A DNA stretch of 64,000 nucleotides from Rhodocyclales bacterium GT-UBC (GTDB lineage Bacteria; Pseudomonadota; Gammaproteobacteria; Burkholderiales; Rhodocyclaceae), in contig QXPY01000002.1 in assembly GCA_003583745.1 (NCBI GenBank), positions 186,001-250,000 of the forward strand. The letters are read 5' to 3'. The position numbers and the translations under genes are program-made. The stretch's first letter is position 1; each line of letters starts with the position of its first letter. Under the pieces are notes generated by a model. That model had not been told where the DNA came from. It saw nothing but the letters and a program-made list of their open reading frames with translations, and searched no databases. This document shows, in pieces, positions 39,932 through 47,641 of this stretch.

Positions 39932-40681
39932 TCAGTTGCTGGCGGCGGGCATGGCCGGGCGCGGCAGGGCGGGCGCCGCCGGTTTGGCTGGCGCAGCGGC
40001 CGGCTTGACTGCCGGGGCGGCTGGCGCGGCCGGCGTATGGGGTTCGACTGACAGCTTGCCTGGCATGGCCGGACGGGCCGGGGCCGGCGGATGACTCGTC
40101 GTCGGGGTCTGAACCGGCGCGGTTTCGGCGCCCACTGCAGCTTTTTCCGGCGGCGCTTCGCGGACGGGCTTGGCCGGCATCGCTGGGCGGGCCGGTGCCG
40201 GCGGACGATTCGCCGCGGGGACCACAACCGGTGCGGTTTCGGCGTTCGCGGTGGCTTTTTGCGGCGAGCCCTCGCGGACTGACTTGCCCGGCATCGCCGG
40301 GCGGGCCGGTGCCGCTGGTTGCGGTCGGGTCTCGGCGGTAGCCGGCTGTTCGGGGGCCGCTCTGACGGCAACGAACGGCTTCTTCTCGGCAGGTCTTTTC
40401 GGTTCGCTCGCCGGCTTCGGGCTAGCCGTGCTGTAGGAAAGCTCGCCGCGCAGCTTGTCCACGACGCCGGCCGGCAAGCCCTGGACCTTTTTCAGATCCC
40501 GCCCGGAACGGAAGGGCCCGTTCTGCTCGCGGTAATCGACGATGGCTTGCGCCCGCGCCGGGCCGATGCCGGGCAAGGCATCGAGCTCTTCCAGGCTGGC
40601 GTTATTGACATTGACCTTGGCGACGGCCAGGCCGGCCCATAACAGCAACGCGGCAAGCGTGACGAGGAAACGTGAAGGCAT
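39932..40681 (-). CDS. ComEA-like helix-hairpin-helix protein with repeated Pro/Ala tail
   Basis: This 249-aa protein has a signal peptide (residues 1-22) and a ComEA-type helix-hairpin-helix DNA-binding domain at about 23-85 (VNVNNASLEELDALPGIGPA, then FRSGRDLKKVQGLP). After it comes a low-complexity Pro/Ala/Lys tail with a tandem 38-residue repeat (124-161, 162-199 and a partial third copy). ComEA binds incoming DNA in the periplasm during natural transformation. The ATG at 40681 has GGAGA before it. It is immediately upstream of addB. Other comE/pil genes are not in the window. Confidence 0.87.
   Translation of the reverse strand: MPSRFLVTLAALLLWAGLAVAKVNVNNASLEELDALPGIGPARAQAIVDYREQNGPFRSGRDLKKVQGLPAGVVDKLRGELSYSTASPKPASEPKRPAEKKPFVAVRAAPEQPATAETRPQPAAPARPAMPGKSVREGSPQKATANAETAPVVVPAANRPPAPARPAMPAKPVREAPPEKAAVGAETAPVQTPTTSHPPAPARPAMPGKLSVEPHTPAAPAAPAVKPAAAPAKPAAPALPRPAMPAASN
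40055..40312 (-). repeat. Tandem 114-bp repeat within the ComEA-like gene
   Basis: Two full copies and one partial copy of a unit of 114 bp encode APARPAMP(G/A)K followed by a variable stretch with AETAP. The copies have diverged but stay in frame. The copy number may vary between strains by slippage or recombination. Confidence 0.75.
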
Positions 40682-40724
40682 GGTGTTCTCCGCAGGAAAC
40701 ATCCGTCAGTATGGCAGAGCCGGC

Positions 40725-42914
40725 TCAGGGTGTACCGATGAACAGGAAAAGCGTGGAAGCGCCCCGGGTCGAATAGCCGTAACCCAGATAGGCCGGACCG
40801 AAGGGGGTTTCGCCGCCGACGTAGAGGGCCGTCGAGTCGAGCACGCCGCGCCGCTCGGTTTCGGTGTAGCGCACGCCGACCTTGGCCGCCTCGAGCGCCA
40901 AGCCCAGGCGCATGTCGCCGCGCAGGCCGAGCGGCAGACGGCCGATGATCCGCTCGGCGCGCAAGCCGACGTACTGCATCTCGTCGCCCATCAACTGGTT
41001 CGGGGCAAAGGCGGCCATGTTCTGGAAACCGCCGAGCAGGCCGGCATCGAATTCGGGCAAGGCCCCTTTCGGCGAGCCGATGTAGCGCAAGCGGCCGTTC
41101 AGCACGTTGCTGCCGAAGGTGGCTGCTGCCTTCAGATCGACATCGAGTCGGGCATAAGCCCGCTGCGGCGACTCGAAATAGCTCACCTGCGCCGCCCAGC
41201 CCCGGGTCGGGAAATACATGCGGTCGAACTGGTCGAAATCGAGCCCGACTTTCCAGCCGCCGATTTTCAGATCGGCATTGGGCAAGGATGGCAGTCCGAT
41301 ATCGAGGTCGAAGAAGCGATGCCGCTCCTGCCAACCCAGGCGGACCGGCCCGAGCAAGCCGACATTGGCGCCGATGGCGACGCTCGCCAAGGTTTCCGAC
41401 ACCTTGTAGCGGGCGATCCGGCGGTCGTTCTGGTAGATGTTGAGGGGCGACTGCTCGGCGCCGGCCACGGCCTCGACGAAGAAACGCTGCGCCGGATCGA
41501 GCGGCTGGTAGAGGTTGATGCCGACCCGGTCGGTCGATCCGATGTCGCCGGTAATCAGCAACTCGCCACCCAGGCTGTTCAGCCAGGTCTTGTGATAGCC
41601 CAGGCGCAGGCCGAAGCCGGACCCCTGGTTGTTGTCCGCCTGCAGGTTGACCGCAAAGCGCAGGTAATCCGGCCCCCAGGCCTTTTCAACCGGCATGACG
41701 CGCAGGATGTTGCGGTCGTGCTGGCTGAGCACGGTGTAATCGACGCTTTCGTAGTAGCCGTCGCCATACATGCGCAACAGGTCGGAGTTGATGTTGGCCG
41801 GCCGTATCGTCTGCCCCGGCAGCACATGCAGATGCCGTTCCAGCACCACCGGATTGACCCGCCCCAAGCCGACCACCTCGACCTGATCGATGCGTGGCGA
41901 GACCCGGCTGGTCACCTCGATATGCTTCCACCAGGCGGCATAATCGTCCTTCCCGGTCGAGAGGCGAGCCAGTTGCTGGCGCACCGTATCGGCGGCGGCA
42001 TGGCCGCGATCCGCCGCCTCGGCATGACGGGCAAAATCGCCGGCGGTCAGGCCTTCGAGGTCGGGTTTGATATAGATGTCGCCGGCCTGCAGGCTGGCCA
42101 GCGAACGGGTCACGTTCTGCTCGGTCAGGATGTTGATCATCTGCGCCGAGACGCTGAGCAGCGAACCGACCTCCTCGGCCTTGAGCAGCGGCGAACCGAC
42201 GTTGACCGCGATCACCACGTCGGCCTGGCAGCGCTCGCGCACTTCGCCGATCGGCACATTGTCCACCAGTCCGCCGTCGACCAGCTTGCGCCCCTTGTCC
42301 TCGACCGGTGCCAGCAAACCGGGCACCGACATGCTGGCGCGCATCGCCTTGGTCAACGAGCCGTCGCGAAACACCACGCGCTCGCCGCTGCCAATGTCGG
42401 TGGCGATGATCGACAGCCGCAAAGGCAGCTCCTCGATGCTGCGCTCGCCCTGGTTGGCGCGCACCAACTGGTTGAAGAACAACTTGATCTTCTGCCCGGA
42501 AACCACGCCGGACTGGTACTTGACGCCATCGAGCGTCAGGCCGCTCTCCGAACCGGGCAAATAGCGCCGCAACACGGTCTTGTTGCGGTAACTCATTTCC
42601 GAATAGTCCGGATTGTCGAGGAACATGTCGTTCCAGTCGGCCTTGGCCAGTTCCCGGCGCATCACGGCTGGCGACATGCCGGCCGCCCAGGCGCCGGCAA
42701 TCAGCGCTCCCATGCTGGTCCCGGCGACGCAATCGACCGGCACCCGCATCTCCTGCAGCACTTCCAGCACACCGATATGTGCCGCCCCGCGCGCCCCGCC
42801 GCCGCCCAGCACCAGACCGATACGCGGCCGCGACGCCGCCTCCCCGGCCTGGGCGAACGAGGCCAGGCAGAGCGTGACGAGGAACAGGGCTTTGAATACG
42901 GCAAGCATTTTCAA
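40725..42914 (-). CDS. PlpD-type patatin phospholipase with POTRA and beta-barrel (type Vd secretion)
   Basis: This 729-aa protein has a signal peptide (about 1-23) and a patatin domain with the oxyanion loop GGGGARG (37-43), nucleophile S67 in GTSMG and D213 in DGG. A POTRA-like segment follows (about 350-420, VEVVGLGRVNPVVLERHL), then a C-terminal Omp85-like 16-strand beta-barrel ending in phenylalanine-rich strands (TLFLFIGTP). This is the layout of PlpD of Pseudomonas, a type Vd autotransporter whose lipase is carried to the cell surface. Numbering uses the ATG at 42914; an ATG two codons later is equally possible. Its substrate is likely phospholipid. Confidence 0.88.
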   Translation of the reverse strand: MKMLAVFKALFLVTLCLASFAQAGEAASRPRIGLVLGGGGARGAAHIGVLEVLQEMRVPVDCVAGTSMGALIAGAWAAGMSPAVMRRELAKADWNDMFLDNPDYSEMSYRNKTVLRRYLPGSESGLTLDGVKYQSGVVSGQKIKLFFNQLVRANQGERSIEELPLRLSIIATDIGSGERVVFRDGSLTKAMRASMSVPGLLAPVEDKGRKLVDGGLVDNVPIGEVRERCQADVVIAVNVGSPLLKAEEVGSLLSVSAQMINILTEQNVTRSLASLQAGDIYIKPDLEGLTAGDFARHAEAADRGHAAADTVRQQLARLSTGKDDYAAWWKHIEVTSRVSPRIDQVEVVGLGRVNPVVLERHLHVLPGQTIRPANINSDLLRMYGDGYYESVDYTVLSQHDRNILRVMPVEKAWGPDYLRFAVNLQADNNQGSGFGLRLGYHKTWLNSLGGELLITGDIGSTDRVGINLYQPLDPAQRFFVEAVAGAEQSPLNIYQNDRRIARYKVSETLASVAIGANVGLLGPVRLGWQERHRFFDLDIGLPSLPNADLKIGGWKVGLDFDQFDRMYFPTRGWAAQVSYFESPQRAYARLDVDLKAAATFGSNVLNGRLRYIGSPKGALPEFDAGLLGGFQNMAAFAPNQLMGDEMQYVGLRAERIIGRLPLGLRGDMRLGLALEAAKVGVRYTETERRGVLDSTALYVGGETPFGPAYLGYGYSTRGASTLFLFIGTP

Positions 42915-42940
42915 TCACGTTGCGGGAAAGGGATGGTCAT

Positions 42941-42963
42941 AAAAAAGCCCCGCGGTGCGGGGC
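42941..42963 (-). terminator. Terminator of the OmpA-family gene
   Basis: Read on the minus strand, GCCCCGC-ACC-GCGGGGC (7-bp stem) is followed by six T. It lies between the ompA-like stop and the start of the PlpD-type gene, separating them. Confidence 0.9.
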
Positions 42964-42984
42964 TTTGGGCTGAAGCTCGGCAAA

Positions 42985-43647
42985 TTACTTGGTGCCGATG
43001 ACTTCGATATCGACGCGACGGTCCGGTTGCAGGCAGTCGATCAGGGCCTTGGTCTTGGCATTGCCCTTGCACTTGTCGCCGGTCACCGGTTGCTTCTTGC
43101 CCTTGCCTTCGGTGTAGACGCGGTTGGCTTCGATGCCCTTGGCAACCAGATATTCCTTGACCGCAGCAGCGCGCTTCTCGGACAGCTTCTGGTTGTAGGC
43201 GTCGCCGCCGATACGGTCGGTGTGGCCAACGGCCAGGATCACTTCCAGCTTGATGGCCTTGGCCTTGGAGACCAGCTCGTCGAGCTTGGCTTTGCCTTCC
43301 GGACGCAGCACGGCCTTGTTGAAGTCGAACAGGGCATCGGCAGCGACGGTGATCTTTTCATTGGACGGCTTGGCACCGGCAGCGGCGGCACCGGTCGAGG
43401 CAGCAGCGGCGGTCTTCGGCTCGCAGGCTTCCTTCGGCAGCAGGTCCTTGTCGCACTCGCAGCCGGCCTTGTCGGCGGCGGCAGCGGCCGGGGTCCAGTA
43501 GCCGGTACGCCAGCACAGGCCGAAGCCGCTCTTGGCGACGACATCACGCTGGTCGATTACGTAAACGCGCTCCTGGGCGGTCGCTGCAAAGCCGATACCA
43601 GCCAGCAGTGCCAGCACCATGCTCTTCTTGGCGATGCTCTTGATCAT
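42985..43647 (-). CDS. OmpA-family outer-membrane protein
   Basis: This 220-aa protein has a signal peptide (1-22), a short variable region with several cysteines (CWRTGYW, CECDKDL, EACEP), an Ala-rich linker and a C-terminal OmpA domain at about 108-215 (ALFDFNKAVLRPEGKAKLDEL, then AVGHTDRIGGDAYNQKLSEKRAA) that binds peptidoglycan. It is smaller than E. coli OmpA and lacks an eight-strand barrel, so it is likely a periplasmic or lipid-associated linker protein. The start MIKSIAKKS has GGGG before it. A strong terminator follows, in keeping with high expression. Confidence 0.9.
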   Translation of the reverse strand: MIKSIAKKSMVLALLAGIGFAATAQERVYVIDQRDVVAKSGFGLCWRTGYWTPAAAAADKAGCECDKDLLPKEACEPKTAAAASTGAAAAGAKPSNEKITVAADALFDFNKAVLRPEGKAKLDELVSKAKAIKLEVILAVGHTDRIGGDAYNQKLSEKRAAAVKEYLVAKGIEANRVYTEGKGKKQPVTGDKCKGNAKTKALIDCLQPDRRVDIEVIGTK

Positions 43648-43872
43648 GAAATTCCCCTGTTGATGGATTTGGACGCCGTATTGTATGCCGAAATGGCCCG
43701 GCCTCATTCAGCAAGCTTCATTTTCCCGGCATAGTCGGCGGTCCTGCAGCAAGCCATGGCGCCACCCCGGATGCGGCCCGTTGAGGCTATTTCGGGCCCG
43801 TTACACAATTCCAATCGAAGATGGCCGCCGATTCGCCGACAATGGCCGGAAACAATCAAAAATCACCTTGCC
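43648..43872. promoter_or_regulatory. Divergent promoter region, OmpA-family gene / Gcr-family gene
   Basis: This 225-bp gap has a TACAAT box on the minus strand at 43680-43685, a fair -10 for the ompA-like gene. On the plus strand TTGAGG (43781-43786) and CACAAT (43804-43809) are 17 bp apart, a possible promoter for the Gcr-family gene. No good Shine-Dalgarno sequence precedes the ATG at 43873. Confidence 0.4.
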
Positions 43873-45939
43873 ATGAAAAGAATCAGAGAAATCATCGAAT
43901 GGTTGCTTGGCAAACCCGCCGCCCCCAGCGACCCCTTGCTCGACACCCTGAATGCCTTCCGCGACCCACAGGCCGACGTCCTGGAACTGGGACGCCGCCT
44001 GGTCGGGCTGCTCCGGCCGCGCAACCGGCGCGACGGCGAATTTGCCGAACGCTACGCGGCCATGATCGCCCATCTGGAAAACGACATCACCTTGCGCGAC
44101 GCCTTCCGCAACCACGTCGTCCATTTCATCGCCACCCGCCGCTTGCTCACTTTCTTCACCGACAGCGGCATCCTGCCCGGCACCGGGTTTTTCTCGGAAT
44201 GGTGGCGCATCCTGTGGAGCCACATCCTGCCCGAAGCACCGGACGAACGCCGGCTCAAGGACTGCCTGCACGTGGTATACGACCGCAGCAGCGACTGGCG
44301 CTGGCTGGAGCAGATTCCGCCCGAACTGTCGCAGCGCTTCTGGGCCGTGCTGGCACCGGCCGAGGAATTGCACAGCATCGACTGGCGCGGCATCCAGGAA
44401 CAAATGCTCGATTCGGTGCTGCTGCTCGCCCACCGGGTCAGCGGCCTCGGTGTCGATAGCGAACTGATGCGGGCCAGCACCAGTTTCGACGAAGATCGGC
44501 CCAGCTTCATCGCGCTCTCGGCCGAGGCGCTCGATTTCGTGACCCGCCTGCGCGCGGCACTCAACGACCCGGCCCAGGAGCCCGACGATGGCAGCCACCT
44601 GCTGGTCATCGCGGCGCAATGTCGCGACAGCCTGCAGCGCATCCGCAAGCGGGCGCTCACGGTCGGCACCAGCCTGCATCTGTCCTACCTGCTCAAGCGC
44701 GGCGAGCAGAGCCTCGACCGTCTGGCTGAACTGGTCGACATCCTCACCGCCACCCGCACCGCCTCGACCCGGCGCGGCGCCGTCGAAGCCTGGGGCGCTT
44801 TCGCCCGCGAAGCCTTTCTCGCCGAGAACCGGCGCAACAGCCTGCCCTTCTACATGACGCAATTGTCCCGCTTGCTCGCCGTGCGCGTCACCGAGAACGC
44901 CGCCCGCTCCGGTGAGCACTACATCTGCGAGACGCCGGCCGACTACGGCCACATGTGGCGCTCGGCGGCCGGCGCCGGCGTGCTGATCGGCATCATGGCC
45001 CTGCTCAAGATCAAGGTGGCGGCGCTCCACTCGCCGCTCTTCGTCGAAGCCTTCCTGTTCAGCATGATCTACGGCCTCGGCTTCGTCCTCATCTACCTGT
45101 TCGGGATGACCGTCGCCACCAAGCAGCCGGCGATGACGGCGCAAACCCTGGCCGGCCTGCTCGGCGACCTCAACCCGCGGCGCAGCGCCGACCTCGAACG
45201 CCTGGTCGACGTCATCGCCGCGGTCTGCCGCAGCCAGCTGGCGGCCATCGCCGGCAACGTTATGGTCGCCCTGCCGGTGGCCATCACCATCGGCTACGGC
45301 ATCGGCCGGCTGTCCGGCAAGGCCGCCATCGAAGTCGGCAAGGGGGCTCATCTGCTGGCCGATCTCGACATCCTCGGCTGGGCGCTGCCGCACGCCGCGA
45401 TCGCCGGCTTCTACCTCTTCCTTTCCGGCCTGATCACCGGCTATTTCGACAACCGTGCCGCCTATTCCGAAGTCGCCGCCCGCATCGGCCGCCTGCGCTG
45501 GCTGCAGCGTCTGGCCGGGGTGCGCCGGGCACAAGGCGTCGGCCAGTACATCCAGGACCGGCTGGGCGGCATCATGGGCAACCTGCTGTTCGGCTGCATG
45601 CTCGGCTCGACCGGCATCATCGGCATCCTGCTCGGCCTGCCGCTCGACATCCGGCACATTGCCTTCGCCTCTGCCAACCTCGGCTATGCGCTGACCGCCT
45701 TCGACTTCTCGCTGTCGCTCAAGGCCGTTGCCTGGGCCGCCCTGGGCGTCGCCCTGATCGGCCTGACCAATCTCGCCGTCAGCTTCACGCTGGCCTTGCG
45801 CACCGCCCTCGGTGCCCGACGCATTCAGTTCGAGCATTGGGGGCCGTTACTGGCGGCGATCTGGCAACGCCTTCGGCGCCAGCCGCGCAGCTTCCTCTTG
45901 CCGCCACGCAGCGCGGCGAACGGCGAGGCAGGCGGTTAA
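43873..45939 (+). CDS. Gcr-family 'site-specific recombinase' (multipass membrane protein)
   Basis: This 688-aa protein belongs to the family annotated as site-specific recombinase after Neisseria Gcr. The N-terminal half is soluble and helical; the C-terminal half has about six to eight transmembrane helices (for example AGAGVLIGIMALLKIKVAAL, the segment AFLFSMIYGLGFVLIYLFGM and HAAIAGFYLFLSGLITGYF). No Ser- or Tyr-recombinase motif is visible, so the family name probably misleads. It lies only 9 bp ahead of tamA on the same strand, suggesting a function in the envelope. The frame is open further upstream, but the ATG at 43873 begins the recognisable MKRIREIIEWLLGKP. Confidence 0.82.
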   Translation: MKRIREIIEWLLGKPAAPSDPLLDTLNAFRDPQADVLELGRRLVGLLRPRNRRDGEFAERYAAMIAHLENDITLRDAFRNHVVHFIATRRLLTFFTDSGILPGTGFFSEWWRILWSHILPEAPDERRLKDCLHVVYDRSSDWRWLEQIPPELSQRFWAVLAPAEELHSIDWRGIQEQMLDSVLLLAHRVSGLGVDSELMRASTSFDEDRPSFIALSAEALDFVTRLRAALNDPAQEPDDGSHLLVIAAQCRDSLQRIRKRALTVGTSLHLSYLLKRGEQSLDRLAELVDILTATRTASTRRGAVEAWGAFAREAFLAENRRNSLPFYMTQLSRLLAVRVTENAARSGEHYICETPADYGHMWRSAAGAGVLIGIMALLKIKVAALHSPLFVEAFLFSMIYGLGFVLIYLFGMTVATKQPAMTAQTLAGLLGDLNPRRSADLERLVDVIAAVCRSQLAAIAGNVMVALPVAITIGYGIGRLSGKAAIEVGKGAHLLADLDILGWALPHAAIAGFYLFLSGLITGYFDNRAAYSEVAARIGRLRWLQRLAGVRRAQGVGQYIQDRLGGIMGNLLFGCMLGSTGIIGILLGLPLDIRHIAFASANLGYALTAFDFSLSLKAVAWAALGVALIGLTNLAVSFTLALRTALGARRIQFEHWGPLLAAIWQRLRRQPRSFLLPPRSAANGEAGG

Positions 45940-45948
45940 AATGCCGAC

Positions 45949-47640
45949 GTGCTGAATCCTCCCCCCCGCCTGCGCCGCCTCTCCCCGCTGTGCCTGATCG
46001 CCCTGGCCGTCCCGCTGACGGCCGGCGAGCTGGCACTGCAGGCGCCGGAAGAGATCGCCGAGCTGCTGCAGCCTTATCTGCCGGAGAGCGCCGGCAGTCC
46101 GCGCAAGACGCGCGGACTGATCGGCGAGATCCTGGCTACCGAAGGCTATTTCTCGCCCGTCTTCGATTTCACCGAAGCCGATGACGGCGACTTGCACCTC
46201 AAGCTCGACCCCGGTCCGCGCACGCGAATCGAGCAGGTAGACGTGCTCATTGACGGCGCGCTGACCCCCTCGCGCCGCGCCGAACTGACTGCCGACTGGC
46301 GGCTGCCGGTCGGCCGCCCGTTTCGCCAGACAGACTGGAACGACGCCAAGCAGCAAGTCCTCAGCCAGTTGCTGGCCGGCGAGCATGCCGCAGCCCGCTT
46401 GCTCGATAGCAGCGCCGAGATCGATGCCGCCCGCCAACAAGCCAAGCTGCACGTCCATTACGACGCCGGGCCGCGCTACCGCTTCGGCGAATTGCAAATC
46501 GACGGCCTGCAGCGCTACAGCCCCGAACTGGTCGCCCGCTACAACCGCAGCGCGCAAGCCGGCGAAGCCTACAGCGAGGACAAGCTCAATGCATTGCAAG
46601 CAGCGCTCCTCGCCTCCCCCTATTTTTCCTCGGTGCAGGCGGCGCTCGACATGGACGCCGCGGCAGATGACGACGGCACGGTGACTGCCCCGGTCCGCCT
46701 CAGCCTGCGCGAGCGCGCCGCCCACCGCGCAGCCTTCGGGGCCGGCGCCAGCTCGAACACCGGGGCGCGCGTCGAGTTCAACTACAACACGCCGGACCTG
46801 TTCAACCGGGCCTGGGAACTAGACAGCGGCCTGCGCCTTGAACAGAAGAAACAGACCGCCTACGCCGACGTCTTCCTGCCGCCGGACGACAAGAACCGCC
46901 GGCACAGCACCGGCCTGATGCTCGAAAACACGGACATCCAGGGGCTGCAGACCTCGCGCCTGGCGCTCGGCGCGCAAAGCGTGCAACAGCGCGGCAGCAT
47001 CGAGCAGCGGCTGTCGCTCAACTGGCAGCAGGAAAGGCGCGAAGCGGACGGAATCGCCGCCACCAGCCGGGCTCTGGTGCCCAACGTGATGTGGACCTGG
47101 CGCAAGGTAGACAGCCTGCTCAACCCGCATCGCGGCATCGTCGTCCAGGCCCAGGTCGGCGGCGGCGCCAAGGCGGCGCTCTCCGACCAGAACTTCCTTC
47201 GCCTGCATTCGCGGGTGCAGTGGTACCTGCCGCTCGGGCCGGTCGATACGCTTACCCTGCGCGGCGAAATCGGCTATACGCTGGCCGACTCCCGCCAGCA
47301 TATTCCGCAGGACTACCTGTTCCGTACCGGCGGCACCGGCAGCGTGCGCGGCTACGCCTACCAGAGCCTGGGCATCAAGGAAGGTTCGGCCATCGTCGGC
47401 GGGCGCTACCTCGGCGTCGTCAGTGCCGAGGCCACCCACTGGCTGAACGAGAGCTGGGGCATCGCCGCCTTCGTCGATGCGGGCGATGCCGTCGACGCCC
47501 GCCAGAACATCAAGCCGGCCATCGGCTACGGCCTCGGCGCCCGCTGGCGCAGCCCGGCCGGCCCGATCGGCGCCGATCTCGCTTACGGCGAGCGTACCGG
47601 CGACATTCAACTGCATTTCTCGCTGGCCATTCCCTTCTGA
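45949..47640 (+). CDS. tamA: Translocation and assembly module outer-membrane protein TamA
   Basis: TamA (563 aa) is an Omp85-family beta-barrel protein that, with TamB, helps assemble or lipid-load the outer membrane. After a signal peptide come three POTRA-like domains at about 40-245 and a C-terminal barrel, with the Omp85 loop-6 signature GTGSVRGYAYQSLG. The start is GTG at 45949; no ATG fits. The chain ends in AIPF, an aromatic C-terminal residue typical of outer-membrane proteins. It is separated by 9 bp from the Gcr-family gene and by 1 bp from tamB. Confidence 0.92.
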   Translation: MLNPPPRLRRLSPLCLIALAVPLTAGELALQAPEEIAELLQPYLPESAGSPRKTRGLIGEILATEGYFSPVFDFTEADDGDLHLKLDPGPRTRIEQVDVLIDGALTPSRRAELTADWRLPVGRPFRQTDWNDAKQQVLSQLLAGEHAAARLLDSSAEIDAARQQAKLHVHYDAGPRYRFGELQIDGLQRYSPELVARYNRSAQAGEAYSEDKLNALQAALLASPYFSSVQAALDMDAAADDDGTVTAPVRLSLRERAAHRAAFGAGASSNTGARVEFNYNTPDLFNRAWELDSGLRLEQKKQTAYADVFLPPDDKNRRHSTGLMLENTDIQGLQTSRLALGAQSVQQRGSIEQRLSLNWQQERREADGIAATSRALVPNVMWTWRKVDSLLNPHRGIVVQAQVGGGAKAALSDQNFLRLHSRVQWYLPLGPVDTLTLRGEIGYTLADSRQHIPQDYLFRTGGTGSVRGYAYQSLGIKEGSAIVGGRYLGVVSAEATHWLNESWGIAAFVDAGDAVDARQNIKPAIGYGLGARWRSPAGPIGADLAYGERTGDIQLHFSLAIPF

Positions 47641-47641
47641 C

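Noticed and set aside
43801..45837. Open frame of 678 codons on the minus strand
   Set aside because: Antisense to the Gcr-family gene and composed of Gly/Asp/Gln/Ala-rich sequence typical of GC-rich antisense frames.
43873..45939. Reading the Gcr-family gene as evidence of a mobile element
   Set aside because: No attachment sites, direct repeats, tRNA or other mobile-element genes are nearby, and the protein has no recombinase motif.
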